A stretch of DNA of 64,000 bases from Sulfurovum sp. (lineage in GTDB: Bacteria > Campylobacterota > Campylobacteria > Campylobacterales > Sulfurovaceae): assembly GCA_021166685.1 (NCBI GenBank), contig JAJPEU010000015.1, positions 79,260-143,259 on the forward strand, given 5' to 3'. The notes beneath the pieces were generated by a model. That model worked only from the letters and a program-made list of their open reading frames with translations, had not been told where the DNA came from and did no database searches. Below are positions 27,801 to 36,647 of the stretch, piece by piece. The position numbers and the translations under genes are program-made. The stretch's first letter is position 1. Each line of letters starts with the position of its first letter.

Positions 27801-27968
27801 ACTTGCTCCGATATAATTGCCTTTGATATCGATAGTATCAAGCGTCACAACTGGAAACATTTCTTTGGGAATCTTGATATAGGCAAAAATACCCATAAAC
27901 AACAAAAATACCAAAATAGTGTGGTTCAGTCTTGAATTGTCGAGAAAATATTTTATAAGAGAGTGCAA
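24891..27968 (-). CDS. RND transporter without an adjacent outer-membrane factor
   Basis: A 1025-residue inner-membrane RND transporter. MHSLIKYFLDNSRLNHTILV leads into helix 1 and large periplasmic loops follow. Helix 4 has LGIVVDDAIIVSENIQRHLD with paired aspartates, but the helix 10 motif reads GLAGVVINDGIIMLDFLHG, with asparagine-aspartate where HAE-1 pumps have lysine. This fits a more distant RND group than the pump at 7.9-11 kb. The start is a TTG with AGAGGAA upstream; no ATG fits the family N-terminus. A TATAAT lies at 28020-28025. Substrate unknown. Confidence 0.88.
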   Translation of the reverse strand: MHSLIKYFLDNSRLNHTILVFLLFMGIFAYIKIPKEMFPVVTLDTIDIKGNYIGASADALNNFAVREIENQIDAISGIKKVSSTVTNGSFMVTIELQDGINRYEVLNEVKDAISIAKQYLPSDMEEPVATVSQRVMSLLNVSLSSNAYDQKGLLDIAEKLKTSVFQVPHISDVQIFGDSDLQIDIMLDHKKIMAYGLNSSLIINKIKELSYIYPVAFVEQVGNHIFLTANNNKFDPEFWKETLIEADGKKIYLGDVAAVKIDYPTKDTISRFNAKPSIALLIFKDEQGDSIKVSREVKKVLLKTQNTYKDLSIDVSRDSSRPVEQRIKTILSNMTLGLILVGFSMYLLISPRLSLVIVMGIPFSFIFGLLIIEALGYSLNMISLMAMLITLGIVVDDAIIVSENIQRHLDEGAEVSEAVINGTKEMIMPVMIAAFTTIFAFLPMLLISGEMGLLIKLIPIVISVLIFSSLIESFFFLPLHAKHILRKNDKLFDWSAIYNTYEKILHKTIHYKKTFLLLFYLAVPALTVFAIQESRFQMFPDMDSRNVTLSVKLDDSLSIEETDKIVKRYEKRLLENKQRFYIKNINTSVGVFSDLAGTTEVIENGFTLMLELEDFREDNVLDNYINPVLSLSFDFEQKEKIRLESTQTVMQKIREFITPVVQEDKAVDFNIVSSRLHVMKTDIEIKLSSDDTKSLISHIEKLKTKLSSIEGVKDVTDNTKMGEKEYKFILNHYGQTLGLTDSAVALALNSYFMEKEQAATFDNSGIIKIKTYSIHKDNFDELKHFSIPVNNGFVELQDVAGFTIERNFEKIEKENGRIYKSVFANVDNRIISANEVLKQVDEVVQEAKRHDIAVSFGGEREKSSQMAIDMIKAFMIAMFLIFITLLINFPSFRVSLMLISVIPFTVLGAVAGHFIMGINLNSQSMIGMLGLAGVVINDGIIMLDFLHGTKKKEEFFKRAKQRVRPILITSITTVLGLMTIIFFPSGESIMLQPIAISLGFGIAWGTVLNLFYLPALYAMVFNIKD

Positions 27969-28019
27969 GATAAGATTTCCTCTTTTTTAGATGGATTTTA
28001 GGCTGACTTTTTATCGCTA

Positions 28020-28079
28020 ATTATAGCCGCGTGCATATTAATCAACATTAATCATAAAAGGTGATTTTGTGTCGCGGCT
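28020..28079 (-). promoter_or_regulatory. RND promoter with palindrome inside a GC-rich inverted repeat
   Basis: On the minus strand TATAAT at 28020-28025 is a likely -10 for the RND gene. About 20 bases upstream, ATTAAT-CAAC-ATTAAT at 28037-28052 is a perfect palindrome with the 5-4-5 geometry of Crp/Fnr operators. Both sit between AGCCGCG (28025-28031) and its complement CGCGGCT (28073-28079), which could also form a stem at the 3' end of dgt mRNA. Confidence 0.45.
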
Positions 28080-28090
28080 TTATTTTTAAT

Positions 28091-29440
28091 TTAATAGCCG
28101 CTGCCGTTTAATTGGTTTGCGACATATTTTGCATGATTGTCCGTCATGCCTATGATATAGTCTATGACTCTTTGATACATATGATACACGCTGTCTGTTT
28201 TCTGCGGCCTGCCTCCGCCCATCAATTCCAGCGCTCTTTTGTCTCTGAAAGACAATGCTGTTCCGTCCCCGCTTTTGTAGAGTTCATAGGTAGCACGGAT
28301 GAGAATATCCAGCAGTGTTTCTATGATATTGTACGCTCCGAGTTCCAGTTCAATTTTTCTTTTTTCATTAAATATTTTTTTAATGCCCAATCGTTTTGCT
28401 TTTTTGATCCCTTCTTTAAACGCTTTATTATTAAAAAGTTCAATGAGATCTTTTGGCTGATTGTCTCCTGCAATGGCATCAAAATTTTCTTCAAAGATTT
28501 CCATCGCATGTGTAGCTAAAATATAGATGGAAGCGGCTACCAGCTTTAAAACTTTTTGGGTGTGTGTATATTTTTCATTATGATAAATCTCTTCTGTTTT
28601 TTCTTCACCGCAAATTGAAACGAAAATGTCCCTCATGTCTTCCAACGTTATGATCTTCAACTCAAATGCATCTTGCAGATCCAATAATCCGTAACAAATA
28701 TCATCAGAAGCCTCCATCAAATAAGAAAGAGGATGTCTTTTAAAAGAACCATCGGCTTTGACCAATCCAAGCTCCTCAAATAAAAGTTTAAAAAAATCTG
28801 CTTCGCTATGAAAATAATTAAATTTTGATGTGCCTGTCAGTTGACAACGGCTTGAAGAATAAGGGTATTTTACCAGTGTTCCCAGTGTCGCAAACGTAAG
28901 GTTCATCCCTCCGCCAAATAGGTTGTTTTCTATTTTACTGACTATTCTAAAACTTTGGGCATTGCCGTCAAGACATTTAAAATCTTCCAACTCCTCCGAT
29001 GACAACTCTTTTAAAAAATCTTTGTCTGCGTTTTTTGCAAACCACTCTTTAATGACCTCTTCTCCGGCATGTCCAAAAGGCGGATTGCCGATATCATGAG
29101 CCAAGCATGCGGTTTGAATTATATAGGCAACGTCATACGGCTCAACGGTATGATACTTCTTTTTTAAAAATTCCCCGGCCTTCAATCCTAAACTTCTTCC
29201 GACGCTGGCAACTTCCAGGCTATGGGTTAATCTATTGTGAACATGATCGTTTTTTGACAAAGGGTGAACTTGCGTCTTTTTAGACAGCCTTCTGAATGGA
29301 TTGGAAAAGATTACTTTGTCATAATCTTTATGGTAACTGCTATGGAAGTACTCTTCTGCGAAATCCTCTCTCGTTTCATCACAGCCATAATATCTTTTTT
29401 TTGATAATAATTTTTTCCACATCATTGGCTCTTTGCTCAT
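28091..29440 (-). CDS. dgt: dGTP triphosphohydrolase
   Basis: A 449-residue HD-superfamily enzyme that converts dGTP (or other dNTPs) to deoxynucleoside and triphosphate. Motifs are NRLTHSLEVASVGRSLG, ACLAHDIGNPPFGHAGE (the HD-x-G-x-PPFGH signature) and LMEASDDICYGLLDLQDA. The start at 29440 has AAGG upstream; a frame start nine residues earlier lacks a ribosome site. It lies 45 bases downstream of metH on the same strand, so it may share its transcript. Together with the HD protein at 13.8-15.5 kb the window holds two likely nucleotide phosphohydrolases. Confidence 0.92.
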   Translation of the reverse strand: MSKEPMMWKKLLSKKRYYGCDETREDFAEEYFHSSYHKDYDKVIFSNPFRRLSKKTQVHPLSKNDHVHNRLTHSLEVASVGRSLGLKAGEFLKKKYHTVEPYDVAYIIQTACLAHDIGNPPFGHAGEEVIKEWFAKNADKDFLKELSSEELEDFKCLDGNAQSFRIVSKIENNLFGGGMNLTFATLGTLVKYPYSSSRCQLTGTSKFNYFHSEADFFKLLFEELGLVKADGSFKRHPLSYLMEASDDICYGLLDLQDAFELKIITLEDMRDIFVSICGEEKTEEIYHNEKYTHTQKVLKLVAASIYILATHAMEIFEENFDAIAGDNQPKDLIELFNNKAFKEGIKKAKRLGIKKIFNEKRKIELELGAYNIIETLLDILIRATYELYKSGDGTALSFRDKRALELMGGGRPQKTDSVYHMYQRVIDYIIGMTDNHAKYVANQLNGSGY

Positions 29441-29485
29441 TGCTAAGCACCTTCTGGCCGATACCATAGGTTTACGTTTCGCTCT

Positions 29486-32400
29486 TTATACCGCATAGTA
29501 GGTAGCCTCCTTATGGTGCACCGTCAATGCGGTAGTACTTTGTTCAGGATGTATTTGAAATGTTTCGCTAAGTTCTATGCCAAACTCTTCAGGCTTTAAT
29601 AGATCAAAAAGCTGGCGGCTTTGCTCTAGATCCGGACAAGCAGGATATCCAAACGAATATCTGGCCCCTTGATAACGGTTCATTCGAACATCTCTTAAAG
29701 TGTGCCCCTCGTCCTTGCTTGCAATATTCAGATCCAGGCGTATCTGTTTGTGCGCTATTTCCGCAAGCGCTTCGGCTAACTCCACTGAAAGTCCATGTAC
29801 TAAATTGTATTCAAGGTATTTTCCTGCTTCGTATAGCTCTTTTTCATATTGGCTGAATTTCTTGCCTGCACTCACGCAGGTTAAAGCAATGACATCATGC
29901 CTGTCATGATGAAAGAAGTCACTCAGTGCACGATGCGGTTTTCTGCCTTGTCTTGGAAAAGAAAACTGTGTGACTGCTCTGCCTATGATCTCATAGAACG
30001 GCTCCCTGTTTGCATTAGCATCAATATTCCATCCTTCGCTCTCATCAAAAATCAGCAATTCCTGATCGTTGCTTCTGCACGGATAGTATCCATATATGAT
30101 AATCGGCTCGAAAAGGTCTTTTTCAATGAATTCCCGTTTAAGTCTTTCAAATGCCGGGATAACGGTTTCATCAAGCAGCTTTTCATAGGCTTCTTTACTC
30201 ATACCTTTGCTTTTATATCCCCAGTGCATTTTAAAAACAGAACGCGTATTGATCCACTCATAGATCATATTGATGTCTAAATCAGCTTTTTGAAGCACTC
30301 TTCTTCCCCAAAACGGCGGTGTGGGTATCTCCACGGAGCGGTCAGGCATCTTGATTTGCTCAAAAGGCGGGATAATCACCTTTTTTTGTACTTTTTCTTG
30401 GCGTTCCGTCATGTCGCCGGATAAACGCGTATCAAGCCCTATGCTTGGACTTTCATTATACTTTTCGATACGGCCCATGGCAATTACTCCGTCAAAAGCA
30501 TCACGGCAGTAAAAAATAGGCCCTTTGTACACAGGGCGGCAAAAATCATCGACAAAGCTTCGCGTCAATGCTGCACCGCCCAAAAGTACAGGTATCTCGA
30601 GTCCCATTTGCGCCATTGCCTCAAGATTATCTTTCATGACGGCGGTAGATTTTACCAAAAGTCCGCTCATGCCGATAGCCTGCACCGAATGCTCTTGAAC
30701 CACATCAAGATACTCTTGCAATTCGGTTTTGATCCCTATATTGATAACCTTAAATCCATTGTTGGAAAGAATGATATCCACTAAATTTTTGCCTACATCA
30801 TGGACGTCACCCTTGACTGTACCGATCACAAGCGTTGTGTCGGTATCTTTCTCTTGTTTGGTAAGATACGGCGTAAGATAATCGACCGTGGCCTTCATTG
30901 TCTCAGCGCTTTGAAGCACAAAAGGCAGCTGCATCTGCCCGTTTCCAAAAAGTTCTCCCACCACTTTCATTGCATCGATGAGTATCTCATTGACGATGGT
31001 ATCGGGGTGAATATGATGACGCGCCTCTTCGACTAAAGGGATCATGCGCTCTTTGTCGCCGTCTAAAAGCAATTTTGCTATCTTCTCTTGAGGACTCATC
31101 GTTTCATAGGCCTCATCATTGGCACTGCTGTCGACTGTTTTGTCAGAAAAATATTCTATAAATTTAAAAAGAGAGTTCTCGTCTGCCCCAAACAACAGCT
31201 CTTCACAAATATCAATCTCCTCTTGACTCATCTTCGCTAACGGCACGATATGTTTGACGTTAATAATGACTGATGTCATTCCCGCTGCAACACAATGGTG
31301 CAAAAAGACTGAATTGAGATAGACTCTTGCATTGGCACTTAATCCAAAAGAGATATTTGAAAGTCCAAGCGTAGAACCTACCTCGGGATGTCTTGTATGC
31401 AGCTGACGGATCGCTTCTAAAGTTTGCACTGCCGCGTCACGATACTCCGGGTCTCCTGAACCAACTGTAAAGGTCAGCATATCAAAGATGAGATTTCTGG
31501 GATTTATGCCATGTCGGTTTACACACAGATCATAGATGCGCTCAGCGATACGAAGTTTATCTTCGGTGGTTTTCGCCATCCCTTTTTCATCAATCGTCAA
31601 ACAAACCAGGGCAGTACCGTATTTTTTTGCCAGCCTGCAAATCTCATCAAGCTTTCCTTCGCCGTCTTCAAGATTGACCGAATTAATGATAGGTTTGCCT
31701 CCTATGCATTTGAGCGCTTCTTCCATTGTGTTGACGCGTGTGGCATCAGGCATCAGCGGCAGAGGTATTTTTTGATTATACAGTTCCATCACCGCACGCA
31801 TATCCGCCGCTCCGTCACGCCCGGCAAACTCTACGTTGACATCCAAACAATGTGCTCCGTCACGCACTTGTGCTTGTCCTACGGTCAACGTTCCATCGTA
31901 ATCGCCTGCAATAATAAGTTCACGAAACGCTTTAGATCCTGTGGCATTGCTTCGCTCTCCTATCAGCAAAGGCGCAGGCTCCTGAAACAGCTCCACACTA
32001 TTAAACAAAGACGCGATAGAGGGTTTAATGCTGCCTGTGGGTTTTTTGGGCTTTATGGTCTCCACTGCTTTTTTAAGCGCTTGAATATGCTGCGGTGTCG
32101 TACCGCAGCATCCGCCCAAAAAGCTCACTCCGTCAAATTCGGTAAATTCAAGCTGTTTTGCGGTAAATTCATCCGGCCCCATCGGATAATAGGTGTATCC
32201 TCCTCTGTTTTGAGGCAGTCCGGCATTAGCATGCACAGAGATAGGGACGCTGCAAAGTTCACTGAGCGTTTTAAGATGTTTTTTAACTTGATCCGGCCCT
32301 GTTCCGCAATTAAAACCCAATGAAAGGATATCAAAAGGCTCTAAGATTGTTGCAATCGTAGAGGCATCCGTGCCGATAAGCATACTTCCGCTAAGCTCAA

Positions 32401-32995
32401 TAGTTACAGAAACCATGACAGGCAGCTGAACCTTGCGTTCTCTGTTTGCTGCTTCGCATCCATGGAGTGCGGCTTTGATCTGAAGCGGATCCTGGCAGGT
32501 TTCAAGCAAAAATATATCACATCCCCCGTCTATCAATCCCAAAGCCACCTCTTTGTAGCCTTCAAACATCTCATCATAGTGGATATGTCCCAATGAAGGC
32601 AGTTTTGTCCCTGGCCCGATGGAGCCCAGCACAAACCGCGGTGACTCCTCCGTAGCATACTGATCGCATATGTTTTTTACAAGCTGTGCACCTTTTTTAG
32701 AAAGTTCATATGCACGCTCTTTCATATCGTATTCGTCCAGTACCCACGGCATCGTACCGAACGTATTGGTCTTGATCAAATCTGCACCTGCCATCGCATA
32801 ACGCTTATGAATTCTTTCTATAAGTTCAGCAGCAGTATCATTAAGCAGTTCATTGCACCCTTCTTGAGATACTCCTTTGCCGTCTATCCATGCTTCTTTT
32901 GGCACTTCAAGGTCTTGTATTTGGGTTCCCATCGCACCGTCTATAACCAAAATACGTCTGTTTAAAAGTGATTTTATTGTTTGGATCGTAGACAA
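29486..32995 (-). CDS. metH: Cobalamin-dependent methionine synthase
   Basis: A 1169-residue cytosolic enzyme moving the methyl group of methyltetrahydrofolate to homocysteine through cobalamin. In order: homocysteine domain with zinc cysteines (FNCGTGP, GGCCGTTP), pterin domain (ERSNATGSKAFRELI, FDMLTFTVGSGD), cobalamin cap, cobalamin domain with GDVHDVGKNLV (axial histidine), and the C-terminal activation domain (ARYSFGYPACPDLEQ). The best start is TTG at 32995 with AAGGAAG upstream; a second TTG at 33031 is possible. I see no cobalamin or SAM riboswitch in the 103-139 bases upstream. Confidence 0.95.
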   Translation of the reverse strand: MSTIQTIKSLLNRRILVIDGAMGTQIQDLEVPKEAWIDGKGVSQEGCNELLNDTAAELIERIHKRYAMAGADLIKTNTFGTMPWVLDEYDMKERAYELSKKGAQLVKNICDQYATEESPRFVLGSIGPGTKLPSLGHIHYDEMFEGYKEVALGLIDGGCDIFLLETCQDPLQIKAALHGCEAANRERKVQLPVMVSVTIELSGSMLIGTDASTIATILEPFDILSLGFNCGTGPDQVKKHLKTLSELCSVPISVHANAGLPQNRGGYTYYPMGPDEFTAKQLEFTEFDGVSFLGGCCGTTPQHIQALKKAVETIKPKKPTGSIKPSIASLFNSVELFQEPAPLLIGERSNATGSKAFRELIIAGDYDGTLTVGQAQVRDGAHCLDVNVEFAGRDGAADMRAVMELYNQKIPLPLMPDATRVNTMEEALKCIGGKPIINSVNLEDGEGKLDEICRLAKKYGTALVCLTIDEKGMAKTTEDKLRIAERIYDLCVNRHGINPRNLIFDMLTFTVGSGDPEYRDAAVQTLEAIRQLHTRHPEVGSTLGLSNISFGLSANARVYLNSVFLHHCVAAGMTSVIINVKHIVPLAKMSQEEIDICEELLFGADENSLFKFIEYFSDKTVDSSANDEAYETMSPQEKIAKLLLDGDKERMIPLVEEARHHIHPDTIVNEILIDAMKVVGELFGNGQMQLPFVLQSAETMKATVDYLTPYLTKQEKDTDTTLVIGTVKGDVHDVGKNLVDIILSNNGFKVINIGIKTELQEYLDVVQEHSVQAIGMSGLLVKSTAVMKDNLEAMAQMGLEIPVLLGGAALTRSFVDDFCRPVYKGPIFYCRDAFDGVIAMGRIEKYNESPSIGLDTRLSGDMTERQEKVQKKVIIPPFEQIKMPDRSVEIPTPPFWGRRVLQKADLDINMIYEWINTRSVFKMHWGYKSKGMSKEAYEKLLDETVIPAFERLKREFIEKDLFEPIIIYGYYPCRSNDQELLIFDESEGWNIDANANREPFYEIIGRAVTQFSFPRQGRKPHRALSDFFHHDRHDVIALTCVSAGKKFSQYEKELYEAGKYLEYNLVHGLSVELAEALAEIAHKQIRLDLNIASKDEGHTLRDVRMNRYQGARYSFGYPACPDLEQSRQLFDLLKPEEFGIELSETFQIHPEQSTTALTVHHKEATYYAV

Positions 32996-33134
32996 AAAAC
33001 TTCCTTGATTGTAATGGTGTAATTGTAGCAAAGTATGAAATAAATACGTTTAAAAGGACATTGATATTGTGTCGCAATACAAAAAGATAGAAATTGAAAG
33101 AGTGGTATTTTTAATAAAGAAGCATAAAGAAGGC

Positions 33135-33365
33135 TTAAAGCGCTTCTTTTGCCTTTTGCAGCGCCTCAATCACTGCATCAATATTTTCTTTAGGAATATG
33201 CACTTTCCAGTCCGGTTCTTCCAGGTTTGTCTGAAGGGAAATACCTATACTTGCCACACTCTGACTTTTTGGGCCGTAGGGTTCGTGAATAATTGCGATA
33301 GTTATTTTTCCTTCTTTTGTGTTGCTTAATGCTATTTCATCCATTTTAGTTACTGTTCCGCTCAT
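33135..33365 (-). CDS. Small protein of unknown function
   Basis: A 76-residue acidic-neutral protein I do not recognise. It has no signal peptide, membrane segment or cysteine. The pattern of beta-like stretches (GKITIAIIHEP, SVASIGISLQT, WKVHIPKENI) ending in a helix (DAVIEALQKAKEAL) suggests a small alpha/beta fold. It looks real because it has a strong ribosome site (AAGGAATAAAG) and its own TATAAT at 33380-33385 on the minus strand, and it fills the gap between lpxD and metH. Function cannot be assigned. Confidence 0.75.
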   Translation of the reverse strand: MSGTVTKMDEIALSNTKEGKITIAIIHEPYGPKSQSVASIGISLQTNLEEPDWKVHIPKENIDAVIEALQKAKEAL

Positions 33366-33428
33366 CTTTATTCCTTTGCATTATAATTTTTCATTTTGAT
33401 TATACCATAGATCATCGAACTTCTTAAT

Positions 33429-34388
33429 TTACTTCTGCTTTAACATTTTAGAAAACATAGCTTGCATTTTCAACCACATTTTATGCTCTATTGCAGGAAA
33501 ACCGGCATATGTTTTTCTGCCTTCAAGTGATTTTGTCACACCGCCTTTGCCCGCAATCGTTGCAAAAGCTCCTACCCTTAAGTGTCCGGCTGTAGCACTC
33601 TGTCCGCCCATGACAACATTTCTCTCAAGTGTTGTTGAGCCTGCAAGCCCTACCTGGGCAGCGCAAAGACTGTGCTCCCCCACATCGCAATTGTGTGCAA
33701 TTTGTATAAGATTATCCAGTTTTGTACCTTTGCGAATATATGTACTTCCAAAAACGGCTCTGTCTATGGCGCAATTTGCCCCTATCTCCACATCATCTTC
33801 AATCACCACATTTCCGTTTTGATAAATCTTGATATGCTCTCCCCTTTTTGTGTGGGCAAAGCCGTAACCGTCCGAGCCGATAACGGTGCCTGCATGGATA
33901 ATGCATCGACTTCCGACTTTGGTATGATGATACAGCGTAACATTGGGATACAACAGCGTATCCGAATCGATAGTGACATTATCTCCCACATAGCATCCGG
34001 CTAAAATCGTTACATTGCTTCCTATGCTTACATTTTTGCCAAATCGCACACGCTTGTCAATATCACAACCCGTTCCCATTGAAGGATGTCCGCCATGAGA
34101 CTCTATTTTATGAGCAAAAAATTTGGAGGCAAGGGCGAGTTTCAGGTACGGTTCATCTGTAATCAATGCCATCGTATTTGAAGGCAAAAGATGGGCATAC
34201 TGCCCTTCAATGATAACTGCTGCGGCTTTTGTTGAAGAGAGTTCGTTGACATATTTGGCGGCATTGAAAAAACTAAGCTGCGAAGGGGCGGCTTCGCTGA
34301 GCGTATGAATACCATTGATTTGAACATCCTGTCCTTTAAAATCAATCTTGATCTCTTGGCAAATCTCTCTTAAGCTGTATTCTTTCAC
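33429..34388 (-). CDS. lpxD: UDP-3-O-acylglucosamine N-acyltransferase
   Basis: A 319-residue lipid A biosynthesis enzyme that adds the second 3-hydroxyacyl chain to UDP-3-O-acylglucosamine, cytosolic side of the inner membrane. The N-terminal uridine-binding domain covers ~1-100. The left-handed beta-helix of hexapeptide repeats covers ~105-280, with [14 protein letters not shown] and [14 protein letters not shown], which holds the catalytic histidine. The C-terminal helix holds [18 protein letters not shown] good AAAAGGTG ribosome site precedes the ATG. It is downstream of ilvH on the same strand with a 23-base gap. Confidence 0.95.
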   Translation of the reverse strand: MKEYSLREICQEIKIDFKGQDVQINGIHTLSEAAPSQLSFFNAAKYVNELSSTKAAAVIIEGQYAHLLPSNTMALITDEPYLKLALASKFFAHKIESHGGHPSMGTGCDIDKRVRFGKNVSIGSNVTILAGCYVGDNVTIDSDTLLYPNVTLYHHTKVGSRCIIHAGTVIGSDGYGFAHTKRGEHIKIYQNGNVVIEDDVEIGANCAIDRAVFGSTYIRKGTKLDNLIQIAHNCDVGEHSLCAAQVGLAGSTTLERNVVMGGQSATAGHLRVGAFATIAGKGGVTKSLEGRKTYAGFPAIEHKMWLKMQAMFSKMLKQK

Positions 34389-34411
34389 CTTTTGCCTTTT
34401 ATAACAATGGA

Positions 34412-34897
34412 TTAACGCTCAATAGCAACAACGCCGCTTCGTACGATCTCGCAGGGATTGTAACGCTGTGCAGCTTCAATAAAATGCTGAATACGCATCG
34501 GTTCATCCGCAACCTGTGCAATAATCATCTCTTTTCCCACGTTAACGATTCCGCCATTATATGCTTTGCATAATGCCGCAATATCGCTCAGATTTTCAGC
34601 AATAGGAAATTTAACCAGCACCATCTCTTTTTCTACCATCTCCTCATGTTCGATCACCTTATAAACAGGAATGAGCTTGTGGAGCTGTTTTGTTATCTGC
34701 TCCATTACCTTGGCATTGCCTTTGGTCTCTATAGTGATATGGGACATTTCACTGTTTGGTATAGGTGCAACCGTGAGTGATTCAATGTTATAACCACGCC
34801 CCGCAAAAAGTGCAGTTACTCTTGCAAGCACAGAACTTTCATTCATTACGATTATAGAAATAACACGTCGTTCGTCTTTCATTGTTTCTGCTCCCAT
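34412..34897 (-). CDS. ilvH: Acetolactate synthase small (regulatory) subunit
   Basis: A 161-residue regulatory subunit that activates the large subunit and gives feedback inhibition by valine. The N-terminal ACT domain reads [29 protein letters not shown] with HITIETKG; a second ACT-like domain follows ([10 protein letters not shown] to the end). The ATG shares one base with the large-subunit stop (TGATG), with GGAG just upstream, so the two are translationally coupled. A later ATG at 34882 would start right before the ACT domain and cannot be excluded. Confidence 0.94.
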   Translation of the reverse strand: MGAETMKDERRVISIIVMNESSVLARVTALFAGRGYNIESLTVAPIPNSEMSHITIETKGNAKVMEQITKQLHKLIPVYKVIEHEEMVEKEMVLVKFPIAENLSDIAALCKAYNGGIVNVGKEMIIAQVADEPMRIQHFIEAAQRYNPCEIVRSGVVAIER

Positions 34898-36591
34898 CAC
34901 TTCTCCTCGCTTTGCGGCAACATCATATTGAACAATGCACCCCCTGCAGGCACCATTGGAAGTACATTTTCAAAACGATTAATGGCAATATTCATAAAAC
35001 AGACCTTGTCCTGCTCTATGGCATCTTTGAGTGCGGCATCAAACTCTTTTTTGGTCGCAACATCGTATCCTATGCCGCCGCATGCTTCAGCCAAAGCCTT
35101 CCAGTTTGGCTGAAAAGTAAGATCTGTTTGCGAATAGCGTTTCTCATAAAAAAAAGTCTGCCACTGCCTTACCATACCAAGAAAATGATTGTTTAAAATC
35201 AGGTTAATAACCGGTATTTTGTATTCAGCCGCTGTGACAAGCTCTTGCATATTCATGAGAATTGATCCATCGCCGGTAACATTAATGACAGTTTTTTCAG
35301 GGAAGGCCCGTTTTGCTCCCAGCGCAGCAGGAAATCCAAACCCCATAGTTCCGAGTCCTCCTGAATTGATCCATTGACGCGGTCTGTCAAACGGATAATG
35401 TTGGGCTGCCCACATCTGATGCTGGCCGACATCCGAAGTGATAATGGCATTTTCTCCGACCAGCTCACCTACTCTTTCGATGACCCACTGCGGCTTGAGC
35501 ACGTCGTCGCTGTCTACATACGATTGAGGATGAAGCGTATCATACCGTTTAAGAATCTCTCTCCATGCCTGATATCTGTCCGTATTAACATTTTCCAATA
35601 AAGGGATCATATTTTCCAATACATCATAAACATCACCGACAATTGGATAATCCACATCGACTAATTTGGCTATGTTTGCCGGATCGATATCCACATGAAT
35701 AATATCCGCATAACGCGCAAATTCAGAAAGTTTGCCTGTTACTCTGTCGTCAAATCTCGCACCCAATGCAATAATGAGATCTGTTTCGCTCATTGCCATA
35801 TTGGAGGCATAGTTTCCGTGCATGCCAAGCATTCCTAAAAGTAATGGATTTTTGGCACCCATAACCCCTCTTGCCATTAGAGTTTCAACTGCAGGAATCT
35901 GTGTTTTTTCAGCCAACTCTCGCACCAAATCGCTTGCGTTGGACAATACGGCACCGCCACCCACATAAATCAATGGTTTTTTAGCTTTTTTGATTGCCTC
36001 GACCGCTTTTTCTATCTGCTTCTTGTTTCCTTTGTATGTTGGCTTATACGTAGGTATATTTACGGTCTCAGGATAAATAAAATTTCCCACTGCTACGGTA
36101 ATATCTTTTGGCACATCTACAAGCACAGGGCCGGGCCTTCCCGATCTTGCGATATAAAAAGCTTCTTTTAAAATACGCGGAAGTTCTTCAATCGTACGCA
36201 CCAAAAAGTTATGTTTTGTGCAGGGTCTTGAAATACCCACAGCGTCAATCTCTTGAAATCCGTCCGTTCCTATAAGAGACAAGGGAACCTGCCCCGAGAT
36301 AACAACCAAAGGAATAGAATCCATATAGGCAGTTGCCAGTCCGGTCACGGCATTGGTGAATCCCGGTCCGCTTGTAACCATTGCAACCCCTACTTCGCCT
36401 GTTGCTCTGGCATATCCGTCTGCTGCATGTACTGCTGCTTGTTCGTGACGGTTGAGTATATGCTCAAAACCGTTTTGCTTGTAAATTTCATCGTAAACAT
36501 GCATAATCGCACCGCCGGGATAACCAAATACAGTCTTTACGCCCTCAGCAATGATCGCTTCACATACCATTTGTGCACCACTCATCTGCAT
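34897..36591 (-). CDS. ilvB: Acetolactate synthase large (catalytic) subunit
   Basis: A 564-residue thiamine-diphosphate enzyme making acetolactate or acetohydroxybutyrate for valine, leucine and isoleucine. Motifs: FGYPGGAIMHVYDEIY and the catalytic glutamate in NRHEQAAVHAADGYARA, the FAD region DRVTGKLSEFA, and the thiamine-diphosphate motif TGDGSILMNMQELVTA ending at ILNN. The ATG follows GGAG eight bases upstream; TATAAT at 36631-36636 on the minus strand is the likely -10. It heads ilvB-ilvH-lpxD. Confidence 0.95.
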   Translation of the reverse strand: MQMSGAQMVCEAIIAEGVKTVFGYPGGAIMHVYDEIYKQNGFEHILNRHEQAAVHAADGYARATGEVGVAMVTSGPGFTNAVTGLATAYMDSIPLVVISGQVPLSLIGTDGFQEIDAVGISRPCTKHNFLVRTIEELPRILKEAFYIARSGRPGPVLVDVPKDITVAVGNFIYPETVNIPTYKPTYKGNKKQIEKAVEAIKKAKKPLIYVGGGAVLSNASDLVRELAEKTQIPAVETLMARGVMGAKNPLLLGMLGMHGNYASNMAMSETDLIIALGARFDDRVTGKLSEFARYADIIHVDIDPANIAKLVDVDYPIVGDVYDVLENMIPLLENVNTDRYQAWREILKRYDTLHPQSYVDSDDVLKPQWVIERVGELVGENAIITSDVGQHQMWAAQHYPFDRPRQWINSGGLGTMGFGFPAALGAKRAFPEKTVINVTGDGSILMNMQELVTAAEYKIPVINLILNNHFLGMVRQWQTFFYEKRYSQTDLTFQPNWKALAEACGGIGYDVATKKEFDAALKDAIEQDKVCFMNIAINRFENVLPMVPAGGALFNMMLPQSEEK

Positions 36592-36630
36592 GGCCTACAC
36601 TCCGTTTTTCTTTAATATTTTATTTTTCCG

Positions 36631-36636
36631 ATTATA
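36631..36636 (-). promoter_or_regulatory. -10 element for ilvBH
   Basis: TATAAT on the minus strand, 40 bases before the ilvB ATG and inside the 56-base gap after the ppx/gppA stop. No good -35 is visible at the matching distance. Confidence 0.4.
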
Positions 36637-36647
36637 GCTAAAAAAGA

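Noticed and set aside
31511..32323. 270-codon open frame on the plus strand
   Set aside because: It lies fully inside metH on the other strand, has no ribosome site and its residues are not protein-like (Cys/His/Arg/Phe rich).
32996..33134. Cobalamin or SAM riboswitch before metH
   Set aside because: I looked for B12-box or SAM-type conserved stems and saw none.
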